A model generated the notes under the pieces. It did no database searches and was not told where the DNA came from. It worked only from the letters and a program-made list of their open reading frames with translations. Shown one piece after another: positions 33,081-42,283 of a stretch of DNA of 64,000 nucleotides (its first letter is position 1; each line of letters begins with the position of its first letter). The translations under genes and the position numbers were made by a program. The DNA comes from Streptomyces melanogenes (GTDB lineage Bacteria; Actinomycetota; Actinomycetes; Streptomycetales; Streptomycetaceae): contig NZ_BMTS01000013.1 of the NCBI RefSeq assembly GCF_014649795.1, forward strand, positions 1 to 64,000, given 5' to 3'.

Positions 33081-35324
33081 CTACTCGTTCGTATATTCCT
33101 CCACCACCGTCGCACCGAGCTCGCGGACGATGAGGTCGTGGCCGGAGAGCGCGTTGTCCACGAGGTCCGGGTCGTCGTCCTCCGGAACGTCGTCCTCCGG
33201 GCGCACCGGCGGCGGCTCCTGCGCCATGGGAGGCGCCTGCCGCGCGGGCGCGGAGGCCTGCGGCGGCTGCTGTACGGGAGCGGGGGCGGCCGGGGCCGCG
33301 GCGGCGGGCGGGGCCGGGGGCTGCGGGCGGGAGGGGGCGAAGCCGCCTCCGCCCTGGGCCTGGTAGCCGCCGGAGCCGGGGTTGCCCGATCCTCCGCCGC
33401 CGAAGTTGCCCGCGGCGGCCGGGGGCTGGGAGCCGCCGGACGGGTCGATGATCGCCTCGACCTTCCACTGCACCCCGAAGCGCTCGCCGAGCACGCCGCG
33501 CAGGACTTCCTCGCTGCCGCTGCTGGCGAAGTTGTCGCGGGCGCCGGCGTTGATGAACCCGAGCTGGAGGGTGGTGCCGTCGAATCCGGCCACCTGCGCG
33601 TTCTGACTCAGCAGGATCCAGGTGAAGCGCCGCTTGTTCTTCACGGCCTCCAGGATGTCCGGCCACATGTTCCGTACGTGGACGGCACTGCCGGGGTTGG
33701 CGGCGGGGGCGGCGGCCGGGGCCGGCTCGGAGGCCGGGGCCGGGGGCTGCGCGGGCTGGCCGGGGCTGGAGGCGGAGGGCCAGGCTCCGGCGCCGCCGGA
33801 GGTGGGGGCGGGGGTCGCGGGGGCGGGGGTCGCGGCACCGGGCCAGGCGCCGGGCCGCTGGGCGCCACCGCCCTGACCAGCGCCCTGACCGCTTCCGGGC
33901 GCGGCCGCGCCGGGCCAGGCGCCCGGGGCGGGGGCCTGCGGGACGGGCTCGGGAGCGGGCGCGGGCGGGGCCTGGACCGGCGGCTGCTGCACGGGGGCGG
34001 GGGCGGCCGGGGCGGGCGCCTGGGGCGCGGCCGGGGCGGCACCGCGCGCGGCGGCCCGGGCGGCCTCGGGGCCGTGTCCGGCGGGCACGGGGGGCATCGG
34101 CGGATGGGCCTCGGCCCCCGGCACGTACCCCATCGCGGGTCCGGTGCCCGCGCCCGGCTGGAAGTGCGCGCCGCGCTCCAGCCGGTCGAGCCGGGCCTGG
34201 ACCGAGCGCTCGTCGTCGTACGCCGCGGGCAGCAGCACGCGCGCGCAGATCAGCTCCAGCTGGAGCCGGGGCGAGGTGGCGCCCCGCATCTCGGTCAGCC
34301 CGGTGTTGACGAGGTCGGCGGCCCGGCTGAGCTCGGCGGCGCCGAACACGGAGGCCTGGGCCTGCATGCGCTCGACGACGTCGACGGGCGCGTCGATGAG
34401 CCCCTTCTCGCCCGCGTCCGGGACAGCGGCGAGGATGACGAGGTCCCGCAGCCGCTCCAGCAGGTCGGCGACGAACCGACGCGGATCGTTGCCTCCCTCG
34501 ATCACCCGGTCGACGACCTCGAAGGCGGCGGCCCCGTCACCGGAGGCGAACGCGTCCACCACGGAGTCGAGCAGCGACCCGTCCGTGTAGCCGAGGAGGG
34601 AAGTCGCCATGGCGTACGTCACACCGTCGGCGGCGGCGCCGGCGAGGAGCTGATCCATCACGGACATCGAGTCACGCACGGACCCGGCCCCGGCGCGCAC
34701 GACGAGCGGCAGCACGCCGTCCTCGACGGGGATGCCCTCGCGCCCGCATACCTCGCCCAGGTACTCCCGAAGGGTGCCGGGCGGAACGAGCCGGAAGGGG
34801 TAGTGGTGGGTCCGCGACCGGATCGTCCCGATGACCTTCTCGGGCTCGGTGGTGGCGAAGATGAACTTCAGATGCTCCGGCGGCTCCTCGACGACCTTCA
34901 GCAGGGCGTTGAACCCCGCCGAGGTGACCATGTGGGCCTCGTCGATGATGTAGATCTTGTACCGGCTGCTGGCGGGCCCGAAGAAGGCCTTCTCGCGCAG
35001 CTCACGGGCGTCGTCCACACCACCGTGCGACGCGGCGTCGATCTCGATGACGTCGATGGAGCCCGGCCCGTTCCGCGCCAGGTCCCGACAGGACTGGCAC
35101 TCGCCGCACGGGGTGGGCGTGGGCCCCTGCTCACAGTTCAGGCACCGCGCGAGGATCCGCGCGCTGGTGGTCTTGCCACATCCACGCGGCCCACTGAACA
35201 GGTACGCGTGATTGACCCGGTTGTTCCGCAGCGCCTGCTGCAGCGGGTCGGTGACATGCTCCTGCCCGATGACCTCGGCGAAGGACTCCGGGCGGTAGCG
35301 GCGGTACAGCGCAAGGGACGACAC
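33081..35324 (-). CDS. dnaX: DNA polymerase III subunit gamma/tau
   Basis: DnaX is the clamp-loader ATPase that also couples the polymerases. The 747-residue protein has Walker A FSGPRGCGKTTSARIL near 44-58, a four-cysteine zinc module CLNCEQGPTPTPCGECQSC (63-81), Walker B YIIDEAHMVT and sensor ATTEPEKV. Domain III ends near 400. A linker of about 170 residues rich in Pro and Ala follows, then a short folded segment (MWPDILEAVKNKRRFTWILL), then a second Pro/Gly-rich stretch and an acidic tail. GTG 35324 gives the usual SSLALYRRYRPESFAEVIGQ start. The SRP RNA gene lies just upstream on the same strand. Confidence 0.96.
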   Translation of the reverse strand: MSSLALYRRYRPESFAEVIGQEHVTDPLQQALRNNRVNHAYLFSGPRGCGKTTSARILARCLNCEQGPTPTPCGECQSCRDLARNGPGSIDVIEIDAASHGGVDDARELREKAFFGPASSRYKIYIIDEAHMVTSAGFNALLKVVEEPPEHLKFIFATTEPEKVIGTIRSRTHHYPFRLVPPGTLREYLGEVCGREGIPVEDGVLPLVVRAGAGSVRDSMSVMDQLLAGAAADGVTYAMATSLLGYTDGSLLDSVVDAFASGDGAAAFEVVDRVIEGGNDPRRFVADLLERLRDLVILAAVPDAGEKGLIDAPVDVVERMQAQASVFGAAELSRAADLVNTGLTEMRGATSPRLQLELICARVLLPAAYDDERSVQARLDRLERGAHFQPGAGTGPAMGYVPGAEAHPPMPPVPAGHGPEAARAAARGAAPAAPQAPAPAAPAPVQQPPVQAPPAPAPEPVPQAPAPGAWPGAAAPGSGQGAGQGGGAQRPGAWPGAATPAPATPAPTSGGAGAWPSASSPGQPAQPPAPASEPAPAAAPAANPGSAVHVRNMWPDILEAVKNKRRFTWILLSQNAQVAGFDGTTLQLGFINAGARDNFASSGSEEVLRGVLGERFGVQWKVEAIIDPSGGSQPPAAAGNFGGGGSGNPGSGGYQAQGGGGFAPSRPQPPAPPAAAAPAAPAPVQQPPQASAPARQAPPMAQEPPPVRPEDDVPEDDDPDLVDNALSGHDLIVRELGATVVEEYTNE

Positions 35325-35474
35325 ACCTACGAGGTTATCGGGGCGGACTGACAACCGAGCCCGCGTCGCGGTACGCGGGGGTCTTCGGGGTGCTGTGCGC
35401 ACCGGTGGCCGCCACACGCGGGCCCACCACCCACTGGGCCGACCGGAGCCCGTCCCCCGGGGGCTCCGCAAACG

Positions 35475-35570
35475 CAAGCGCCCCCCACGCACCCGCCAGA
35501 GCCGACCTACCCTTGCTGCCTTCCGGCCCTGGGGGAGTTCAGTCAGATAGCGCCACGTGAGGGGCTCCGC
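35475..35570 (-). ncRNA. ffs: Signal recognition particle RNA (4.5S type)
   Basis: Reading the minus strand, CCAGGGCCGGAAGGCAGCAA followed by GGGTAGGTCGG contains the invariant SRP domain IV loop (GGAAG with AGCAAGGGTAGG). The flanks CCCCTCACG (35564-35556) and CGTGGGGGG (35489-35481) pair to close the long rod. This is the short, about 95-base bacterial form that binds Ffh. Position directly upstream of dnaX is the normal actinobacterial context. Ends are approximate. Confidence 0.9.
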
Positions 35571-35640
35571 ACAGGGTACCCGATCCCCGACCGGGGAACG
35601 AGTTCGCGAGCACCCCTCAGCGTCTTGTATTGTTTGCGGC

Positions 35641-35725
35641 GGAGGATTCGCCTAGTGGCCTAGGGCGCACGCTTGGAAAGCGTGTTGGGGGCAACCCCTC
35701 ACGAGTTCGAATCTCGTATCCTCCG
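35641..35725 (+). tRNA. tRNA-Ser (GGA)
   Basis: Acceptor GGAGGAT (35641-35647) pairs with ATCCTCC (35718-35724); anticodon GGA at 35675-35677; a long class II variable arm TTGGGGGCAACCCCTC is present. TATTGT at 35628-35633 may be the -10 box. Confidence 0.95.
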
Positions 35726-35750
35726 CCAGTGCCTCACCGGGCACGAAGTC

Positions 35751-35782
35751 GAAGGGCCCCACCGCTTGCGGTGGGGCCCTTC
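35751..35782. terminator. Terminator after tRNA-Ser (GGA)
   Basis: GAAGGGCCCCACCGC and GCGGTGGGGCCCTTC form a perfect 15-bp stem with a 2-base loop. Confidence 0.9.
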
Positions 35783-35998
35783 GCCGTTCTCGGGAGCCGC
35801 CCCGGACTCACAGATCGGGTCGGGCAGGGCGTGGATCCCCTGGATCGGCGCCGTCGGGCCCTCCCTGCGATCAGCCCAGTAACACTATTCACCCAATCAG
35901 TGACGACTCGTAATCTTTTTCTCATTAAAGTGCAAATCCGCTCACCCGCGATGTGATTCTGGCGCCCGGATCTCCCCCGGTGTGTCTGAGGAGCGGGC
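35783..35998 (+). promoter_or_regulatory. Upstream region of the giant surface-protein gene
   Basis: About 215 bases with no gene. Around 35905-35945 it turns unusually A/T-rich (TCGTAATCTTTTTCTCATTA), which stands out in this genome. GAGGAG ends 7 bases before the GTG start at 35999. No sigma factor box could be assigned with confidence. Confidence 0.4.
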
Positions 35999-38900
35999 GT
36001 GCGGCAGCGATTTGTTCGGGTTGGCCTGTCCTTGGCCGTGGTCGTCTCAGCGGTGGTGGGCAGTCTCGGGGCCCTCACCCCCGGCTCGGTGCGCGCGGAC
36101 GACGCCGATGTCGGCATCGTCAAGAAGGTCACCGGGGCGACCATGCCGCTGGAGCCCGGGGGTGTGTTCACGTACAGCCTCACCGCGTCGTGCTCCTCGC
36201 TCACCACCTCGTGCGTGAACGCGGTGATCGAGGACGTGCTGCCCACCGCGTTCGAGATCACCTCGCTGCCGAAGAGCACGGACGGGCGAGTGGTGGCGTA
36301 CGACGCGGGCACGCGCAGGCTCACCATTCGCTTCACCGAGTCGCTCACCAATCCGGCCGGGGCCACCGGGCTGCCCGCCGGGGTGAACCGCAACATCGTC
36401 ATCGGGATGCGGGTGCCCGTCGAGACGACGCTCGCGGACGGGGCCACCGTCCCCAACTCCGCGACCATCGACGCCGACAACGCGGCCAGGGCGTCCAGCA
36501 GCGTCGACGTGACCGTGCGCATCCCGCGCGAGGTGCGGCCGGCCACCACCAAGAAGTGGGCGGACGGCTCGGCGGTCGCGCAGTCCGGTGAGGAGTCGCT
36601 GATCACCCTCGGCGTACGCAACGGGTCCTCCACCTCCGCCGAGGTCACCCGGCTCGCCGTCACCGACACCACCCCGGCCGTCTTCGACGACTTCGACGTG
36701 ATCGGGGTCGGGCCGGTGGACCGCTTCCCGGCCGGAGCCGACCGGGTGCGGGTTCTCGTGTGCACCAAGCCCGTGGTCGGATCGCCTTGCCAGGAGGGGG
36801 AGTTGGTAGCCGGGCCCCTCGGGCCCGGGCCCGCCGTTTCCCTGCCCAGCGGCGTCGATCCCTCGAAGATCACCGGCGTGCGGTTCGAGTTCACCGCCGC
36901 CTCGGGCGCGAAGCTTCCGTACGACGCGACCGGCGGCTCCGTCGGGCTGCGGCTCAAGCTGCGTGACACCGTGCGCTCCACGGGTGAGCCGCTGGCCCCG
37001 ACCACCCGGCAGCGGGTCGACAACTGCGCCACCACGACCGCCCGGGACACCGTCTCCGGCGCGGTCACCGGGCCGCAGGCGTGCGCGTCCTTCGACATCC
37101 TGCCGAACATCGCGACCGTCCAGGGGTCCAAGAGCTACTTCTCCGACACCGACGGGAACTTCGTGGCCGACGGCACCGCCGTCATCGGCGCCGATCCGCC
37201 CGTCTCGATGGTGCTCGGCGCCCGCAACACCTCGTCGTTCCCGGTCGCCACGCTCACCATCACCGAGCCGTCGACGACGGCGGTCAGCGAGTTCGACAAG
37301 TTCGACGCGGCCAAGCTGCGGGTGGAGTTCCCGGCCGGGGCGACCTCGGCGACCGTCACCGTGGTCTGCCGCGACGGCTCCACACCGGCGCCGGTGCAGC
37401 TCAGCCAGCCGCCCGTACGGCACGACCTGCCCGCCACCGGCTGCCCGTCCGCCAGCCCGCCCCGGCAGGTCTCGGTCACCTTCCGGGGCACCGACGCCAA
37501 GGGCAGCGGCACCATCGCCACCAACGCCCAGGGCAGGCTCTCGCTGCACGGGATCCTGAACAAGAAGGCGACCGAGGAGGACGCCCGGGACGGGGTCGCC
37601 AACTGCGCGGACGTCGCCGCCACCAACCCGGTCGACGGGGCGGGCGCGGGGGCCGGGACCGCCTGCGAGGCGCTGCGCCCGCAGAACCCGCGCACCGACA
37701 TCCGCGGCTCCAAGACCGTCGACCAGAACGAGCTGCCGCCGGGCACCCCGGTGACCTTCACCCTCGACCTGGGCAACGCGGGCACCACCGAGATGGTGAA
37801 GCCCGCGATCACCGACCCGGCCGACCCGACCGCCGCGGGCAACCCCTTCGACGTCGTACGCCTGACCAGGCTCTCGGTGCGCTACCGCTATCCGTCCGGG
37901 CTGCCGGTGCTGCTTGAGGTGTACGACCCGACGGCCAGGGCGTGGGTCGCGTACAAGGAGTCCGACACCGCGCTGCTAGGCCGCGCCAAGGGGGTGCGCG
38001 CCCGGCTCGCCGAGGGCGGGCTGCCGCCGCAGAACGGCCGGATCATCGTCGACGTCGAGGTGGTGCGGCGCGACGGCGTCGCGGACGGCGTGTCCTTCCG
38101 CAACTGCGCGCAGATCACCTCCGACGGCAAGCCGGTGGGCGGCGGCTACTGCACAGCCGAGGAGAGCACCACCAAGCCCGCGAGCGCCGCCGGTTCGGTG
38201 CAGAAGACCATCGCCCCCTCCACCGTGGCCCGCACCCTGCCGGGGGTGCGCCGCCAGGAGCCGGACGTGCGCATCCGCGCCGAGAACACCGGCAACGTCA
38301 ACCTCAAGCGGCTCGTGCTCACCGACGTCGACGCGGACTTCTTCGACGCCGTGGACTTCGTGCGCCTGAGTGGGGTCACCTTCCCGCCGGGCGCCGACCG
38401 GGTGCGGGTCGACGCCTGCACCACCGGGTGCGCCGCCAACCCGCCGGTCTTCGTCGACGGCGCCCCCACGGGATCGAGCACGCCCGGGCTGCCCGCCGGG
38501 GTGGACGCGGCCGACGTGCGCGGTCTGCGCTGGACCTTCACCAGCTCGACCGGCGGCTACGTCCTGCCCCCGGGCCCGGCCCGCCAGCCCGGCGCCTGCC
38601 CGGTCACCGTCTGCTTCAAGGTTGCCGCCCGCCAGTTCCTGCGCTCGGCCCCGGCGACCGAGATCCCCGAGCTGCTGAGCGACACCGCGAGCGCGGCCGG
38701 GGAATCGCCGCTCCAACCATCGGGCGGGCTCTTCGAGTTCGGGGAGAGCGAGGCCACGCTCAAGGTCCAGGAGGGCAGCGCCCAGCTGGACGTCTCCAAG
38801 ACCCCGGACTCGCGCATCGGCCCCGGCGAGACCGCCCCGTTCACGCTGACCGTCCGCAACACCGGCACGGGCCCGGTCCCGGGGCTCGTCGTCGCCGACC

Positions 38901-41900
38901 CCGTTCCCGAGCTGCTGCGCTTCGACGAGGCGTACGCCGGTGACCGCGGGCTGCCGTTCAAGGTCACGTACACGGTCCCGGCCGGGACTCCCCCACCGCC
39001 CGACCCGGTGTACGAGCCGGGGCGCGGCCCCGACGGCCGGGTGACCGCGCTGCGCTGGCGCTGGCCGTCCTGGACGATGCTGCCCGGCGCCGAAATCAAG
39101 ATCACGTTCCAGGTGAAGCTCGCCCCGGGCGTGCCCGGCGACTCCGTCGCGCAGAACGAGTTCGGCGCCGGCTCCGAGGACCGCCAGGACCTCACCTGCC
39201 TGATCAACTCGCCGCGCGACGGGCAGGTGGTGGACGGTCAGGCGTACGGCAAGGGCCGCTACTGCACCTCGCGCGCCGAGATCACCACGCTCGCGGGCAC
39301 CGCCTTCGAGGCCACCAAGTGGGTGGCGGGCAACGCGGAGCTGGCCTTCTACAACACGGTGACCAGGCAGTACGTACCGCTGGACTCCCCCGGCTGCCCG
39401 GTGCTCAAGCAGGGCGACCGCACCTACACACAGTTCCCCTGCACCGCGCTGGTCCAGCCCGGCGAGCACTTCGACTATCTGATCCGGGCGGTCAACTCCG
39501 GGACCGACCCGACCACGGAGATCCGGCTGCTCGACATCTTCCCGTACGAGGGCGACACCGGGGTGCTGCTCGGCAACCAGCAGCGCGGCACCGAGTGGAA
39601 CCCCCGCCCCCGGCTCGCCGGACCGCCAACGCTGATCGGCACCGGCAATCTCGCCACCCGGTACGCGACCGTCGCCAACCCCTGCTCCGACCTGATCGCC
39701 ACGCCCCGGCGGGACTGCGCGCACGCCGCGTGGGGCGCGGCGTACACGGCGGAGGCGAGCGGCGCCGAGCTGCGGATCGGCTTCCCGCAGCCGCTCGCGC
39801 CGGGCGGCGAGGTGTTCGTACGGATGCCGATGGCGTCGCCGGCCGACCTGGACCGGCCGGGCGACCCGGCGATCGCCTGGAACTCCTTCGCGCACTCCGA
39901 GACCGTGCTGCGGGGCGGCCAGCCGGAGGTGCTGCCGACGACCGAGCCGCCCAAGGTCGGCGTCGGGATGCGGTTCGGCAACCTGCGCGTCGACAAGGTC
40001 GCCGAGAACCCGCCGGACGGGGTATCGCTCGGCCCGTACACCCTCGCGTACCGCTGCACGGTGACGCCCACCGGCGGGCGGCCGGTGACAGTGCGGGACG
40101 GCACCTTCGAGGTCACGCTCTACACACCGATGGCGCTGATCGGGGTCCCGGCCGGGGCCCGCTGCAAGGTGTGGGAGACCGACTCGGCGGGCGCGCACAG
40201 CTCCAGCCTGGGCGAGGCGAACGCCTCGGAGGTCACCATCACCCCGGCGACCCCCGACCAGGAGGGGCAGCACATCACCATCACCAACACGTACACCAAC
40301 GCCTCGCTCAAGGTCCGCAAGGCGGTGACCGGGCCCGCGGCCGCCGAGGTGGGCAAGGGGCCGTTCACGGTCCGGGTCGACTGCTCCTTCAACGGCGAGC
40401 GGCTCACCGGCTTCCCCAAGGACCTGCGGTTCGACGGCGGCGGCGAGCGGTCCGTGGACAACCTGCCCCGGGGCGCGCGCTGCACCGCCACCGAGCCGGG
40501 CGCCGGGGGCGCGACCTCGGTCGTCGTCACCGCCACCGGGTCGAGCGACCCCAAGGTGGCCGTCATCGGATCCGTCCCGGACGAGACCGCCGGGCTCACG
40601 GTCGCCAACGCGTTCGAGACGGGCACGCTGAAGATCGTCAAGCGGATCCAGGGCACGGGCGCCCAGTTCGCCGACCGCACCTTCCGCTTCCGGGTGGCCT
40701 GTACGTTCAACGGCCGCCGAGACGCGGTGATCCGCACGGCCACGGTGAAGGCGCCGCAGCTGACCGCGGTGATCGACGACCTGCCGGTCGGCGCGGAGTG
40801 CACGGTGACCGAGGTCGACCCGGCGGGCGCGGACGCGGTCCCGGCGCCGGTGGGCCCGGTGACCATCGCCATGGGGGCCCCGGCCGCGGTGGCGGTGGAC
40901 GTCGCCAACACCTTCTCGACCGGCCGCCTCTCGCTGGTCAAGCAGGTGGTGGGGGTGCCGGACGACGCCCCGTACGCCAAGGAGTTCGCCTTCCGCGTCA
41001 CCTGTGTACGGGAGGGCGAGAACGCGGGCGGCGACCCGCTGGTCGCCTTCGTGATCCGCAAGCGGTACGCGCTCGCCGCCGGGCAGACCCTGGACATCGA
41101 CACCCCGCTGCCGCTGGGCGCCCGCTGCTGGGCCGAGGAGACGGCCGACGGCGGCGCCACCTCGACGACCGTCGACCACGGCAGCCACGCCACGGCGGCG
41201 ATCGTCACCAAGGAGCGCCCGCACATCACGATCACGGCCCGGAACACGTACGACACCGGCACGCTGAAGCTGGCCAAGAAGGTGGCGGGTTCGGCGTCCG
41301 GGTTCGGTGCGGACCGCACGTACGCCCTGGTGCTGACCTGCACGGTCGAGACGGCCAAGGGGCAGGCCACGACGGTCGTGGACCGGCGCCGGTACGAGAT
41401 CACCGGCTCGGGCGAGCGGACCGTCGACGACCTAGGCTTCCCGCTGCCGAAGGGCGCGCGGTGCTGGGCCGAGGAGGCCGACACCGGCGGCGCGACCTCG
41501 TCGTCCGTCGACCACGGGGAGCCCGACCGGGCGGTGGTGATCAGCGGCGGCGAGGACGACGCCGTCACGATCACGGCGACCAACACCTTCGACGCGGCCG
41601 AACTGACCGTGGCCAAGCGGGTGGTGGGCACGGCGGGTACGGGCAAGGGCCCGTTCACCTTCACCGTCGCCTGCGAGGTGCGGGGCGCGCCGCTCGAACT
41701 GCCGGAAGCGGACCGCGAGTTCAAGCTGGCGGCGGGCGCCAGCCGGAAGATCACCGTGCTCAAGGGCGCGACCTGCACGGTCAAGGAGACGGACGCGCCG
41801 GCCGGGGCCAAGGTGACGGTGGCCGACAGCGACGGCGAGGCGGACGGCACGGTCCGCGCCACCGGCTCGTCGACGGTGACCTACACCAACGACTACGGCG

Positions 41901-42073
41901 ACACACCCCCGTCCCCGACCCCGAGCCCCTCCCCCACCGACCCGGAACTCCCACCCACGGGCGCGGGCGACGTCCTGTGGCTGCTGATCCCGGCGGCCGG
42001 GGCGGTGGCGCTGGCGGTGGGGTTGGGCGCGCTGGGGCTGAGGTCTAGGCGGTCGAGGGGGGCGCACAGATAA
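35999..42073 (+). CDS. Giant LPXTG-anchored repeat surface protein (DUF11 / DUF5979-type), 2024 aa
   Basis: GTG 35999 starts a signal peptide (RQRFVRVGLSLAVVVSAVVG, cleavage near residue 35). The first ~1300 residues form several beta-sandwich modules in the DUF11/isopeptide style (KKVTGATMPLEPGGVFTYSL, VTDTTPAVFDDF, LTVRNTGTGPVPGLVV). Six tandem repeats of about 90-110 residues then run from about 1325 to 1960. Each opens like LKVRKAVTG or LKLAKKVAG, has a central G-A-R/E/T-C turn followed by a T/E acid, and ends TNTY or ANTF, the DUF5979 pattern. The Lys, Glu and Asn positions fit intramolecular isopeptide bonds. A Pro/Ser spacer precedes LPPTG (1984-1988), a membrane helix and an Arg tail, so sortase should attach it to the wall. 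No sortase gene is in the window. Probably an adhesin-like stalk; ligand unknown. Confidence 0.9.
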   Translation: MRQRFVRVGLSLAVVVSAVVGSLGALTPGSVRADDADVGIVKKVTGATMPLEPGGVFTYSLTASCSSLTTSCVNAVIEDVLPTAFEITSLPKSTDGRVVAYDAGTRRLTIRFTESLTNPAGATGLPAGVNRNIVIGMRVPVETTLADGATVPNSATIDADNAARASSSVDVTVRIPREVRPATTKKWADGSAVAQSGEESLITLGVRNGSSTSAEVTRLAVTDTTPAVFDDFDVIGVGPVDRFPAGADRVRVLVCTKPVVGSPCQEGELVAGPLGPGPAVSLPSGVDPSKITGVRFEFTAASGAKLPYDATGGSVGLRLKLRDTVRSTGEPLAPTTRQRVDNCATTTARDTVSGAVTGPQACASFDILPNIATVQGSKSYFSDTDGNFVADGTAVIGADPPVSMVLGARNTSSFPVATLTITEPSTTAVSEFDKFDAAKLRVEFPAGATSATVTVVCRDGSTPAPVQLSQPPVRHDLPATGCPSASPPRQVSVTFRGTDAKGSGTIATNAQGRLSLHGILNKKATEEDARDGVANCADVAATNPVDGAGAGAGTACEALRPQNPRTDIRGSKTVDQNELPPGTPVTFTLDLGNAGTTEMVKPAITDPADPTAAGNPFDVVRLTRLSVRYRYPSGLPVLLEVYDPTARAWVAYKESDTALLGRAKGVRARLAEGGLPPQNGRIIVDVEVVRRDGVADGVSFRNCAQITSDGKPVGGGYCTAEESTTKPASAAGSVQKTIAPSTVARTLPGVRRQEPDVRIRAENTGNVNLKRLVLTDVDADFFDAVDFVRLSGVTFPPGADRVRVDACTTGCAANPPVFVDGAPTGSSTPGLPAGVDAADVRGLRWTFTSSTGGYVLPPGPARQPGACPVTVCFKVAARQFLRSAPATEIPELLSDTASAAGESPLQPSGGLFEFGESEATLKVQEGSAQLDVSKTPDSRIGPGETAPFTLTVRNTGTGPVPGLVVADPVPELLRFDEAYAGDRGLPFKVTYTVPAGTPPPPDPVYEPGRGPDGRVTALRWRWPSWTMLPGAEIKITFQVKLAPGVPGDSVAQNEFGAGSEDRQDLTCLINSPRDGQVVDGQAYGKGRYCTSRAEITTLAGTAFEATKWVAGNAELAFYNTVTRQYVPLDSPGCPVLKQGDRTYTQFPCTALVQPGEHFDYLIRAVNSGTDPTTEIRLLDIFPYEGDTGVLLGNQQRGTEWNPRPRLAGPPTLIGTGNLATRYATVANPCSDLIATPRRDCAHAAWGAAYTAEASGAELRIGFPQPLAPGGEVFVRMPMASPADLDRPGDPAIAWNSFAHSETVLRGGQPEVLPTTEPPKVGVGMRFGNLRVDKVAENPPDGVSLGPYTLAYRCTVTPTGGRPVTVRDGTFEVTLYTPMALIGVPAGARCKVWETDSAGAHSSSLGEANASEVTITPATPDQEGQHITITNTYTNASLKVRKAVTGPAAAEVGKGPFTVRVDCSFNGERLTGFPKDLRFDGGGERSVDNLPRGARCTATEPGAGGATSVVVTATGSSDPKVAVIGSVPDETAGLTVANAFETGTLKIVKRIQGTGAQFADRTFRFRVACTFNGRRDAVIRTATVKAPQLTAVIDDLPVGAECTVTEVDPAGADAVPAPVGPVTIAMGAPAAVAVDVANTFSTGRLSLVKQVVGVPDDAPYAKEFAFRVTCVREGENAGGDPLVAFVIRKRYALAAGQTLDIDTPLPLGARCWAEETADGGATSTTVDHGSHATAAIVTKERPHITITARNTYDTGTLKLAKKVAGSASGFGADRTYALVLTCTVETAKGQATTVVDRRRYEITGSGERTVDDLGFPLPKGARCWAEEADTGGATSSSVDHGEPDRAVVISGGEDDAVTITATNTFDAAELTVAKRVVGTAGTGKGPFTFTVACEVRGAPLELPEADREFKLAAGASRKITVLKGATCTVKETDAPAGAKVTVADSDGEADGTVRATGSSTVTYTNDYGDTPPSPTPSPSPTDPELPPTGAGDVLWLLIPAAGAVALAVGLGALGLRSRRSRGAHR

Positions 42074-42097
42074 GGCCCACGGTCGCCTTCGACGCGC

Positions 42098-42144
42098 AGA
42101 GCCCTCTCCGGCCGGTCACGAGGTGACCGGCCGGAGAGGGCTCT
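42098..42144. terminator. Long perfect terminator hairpin
   Basis: A 22-bp perfect stem (42098-42119 with 42123-42144) around the loop GAG, 24 bases after the giant gene's stop. It is among the longest uninterrupted stems in the window. Confidence 0.9.
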
Positions 42145-42210
42145 GGCGTTGCCCGAACCGGTCGGCGTGGCACGGGCGGATGGTGAAGAACGAGCGGATC
42201 CGAAGCGGAC

Positions 42211-42261
42211 CCAGGGGCGCGGGGAACTGCGCGACCAGTTGGGGACGGCCCGCAGACGAAC
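42211..42261. repeat. Family A dispersed repeat, locus 4 (single arm)
   Basis: Only the GGGGCGCGGGGAACTGCGCG arm and the GTTGGGGACGGCCCGCAGAC tail are present, without the facing arm, ending 23 bases before the stop of the ECF sigma gene. Confidence 0.8.
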
Positions 42262-42283
42262 AACCGCATTCCCAGCGGAGCGC

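Noticed and set aside
35461..35475. Extension of the SRP RNA to the outer GGGGCTCCGCA copies at 35460 and 35562
   Set aside because: The matching GGGGCTCCGCA pieces are direct, not inverted, so they do not lengthen the stem; the closing helix ends at 35481/35564.
37976..41224. A 1082-codon minus-strand frame opposite the giant surface protein
   Set aside because: Antisense shadow with Gly/Arg/Val-rich low complexity; the sense strand has signal peptide, repeats and LPPTG.
36001..42060. Tandem repeats in the giant gene considered as a CRISPR or DNA satellite
   Set aside because: The repetition is at protein level with diverged DNA; unit length is about 300 bases, with no short identical repeats and spacers.
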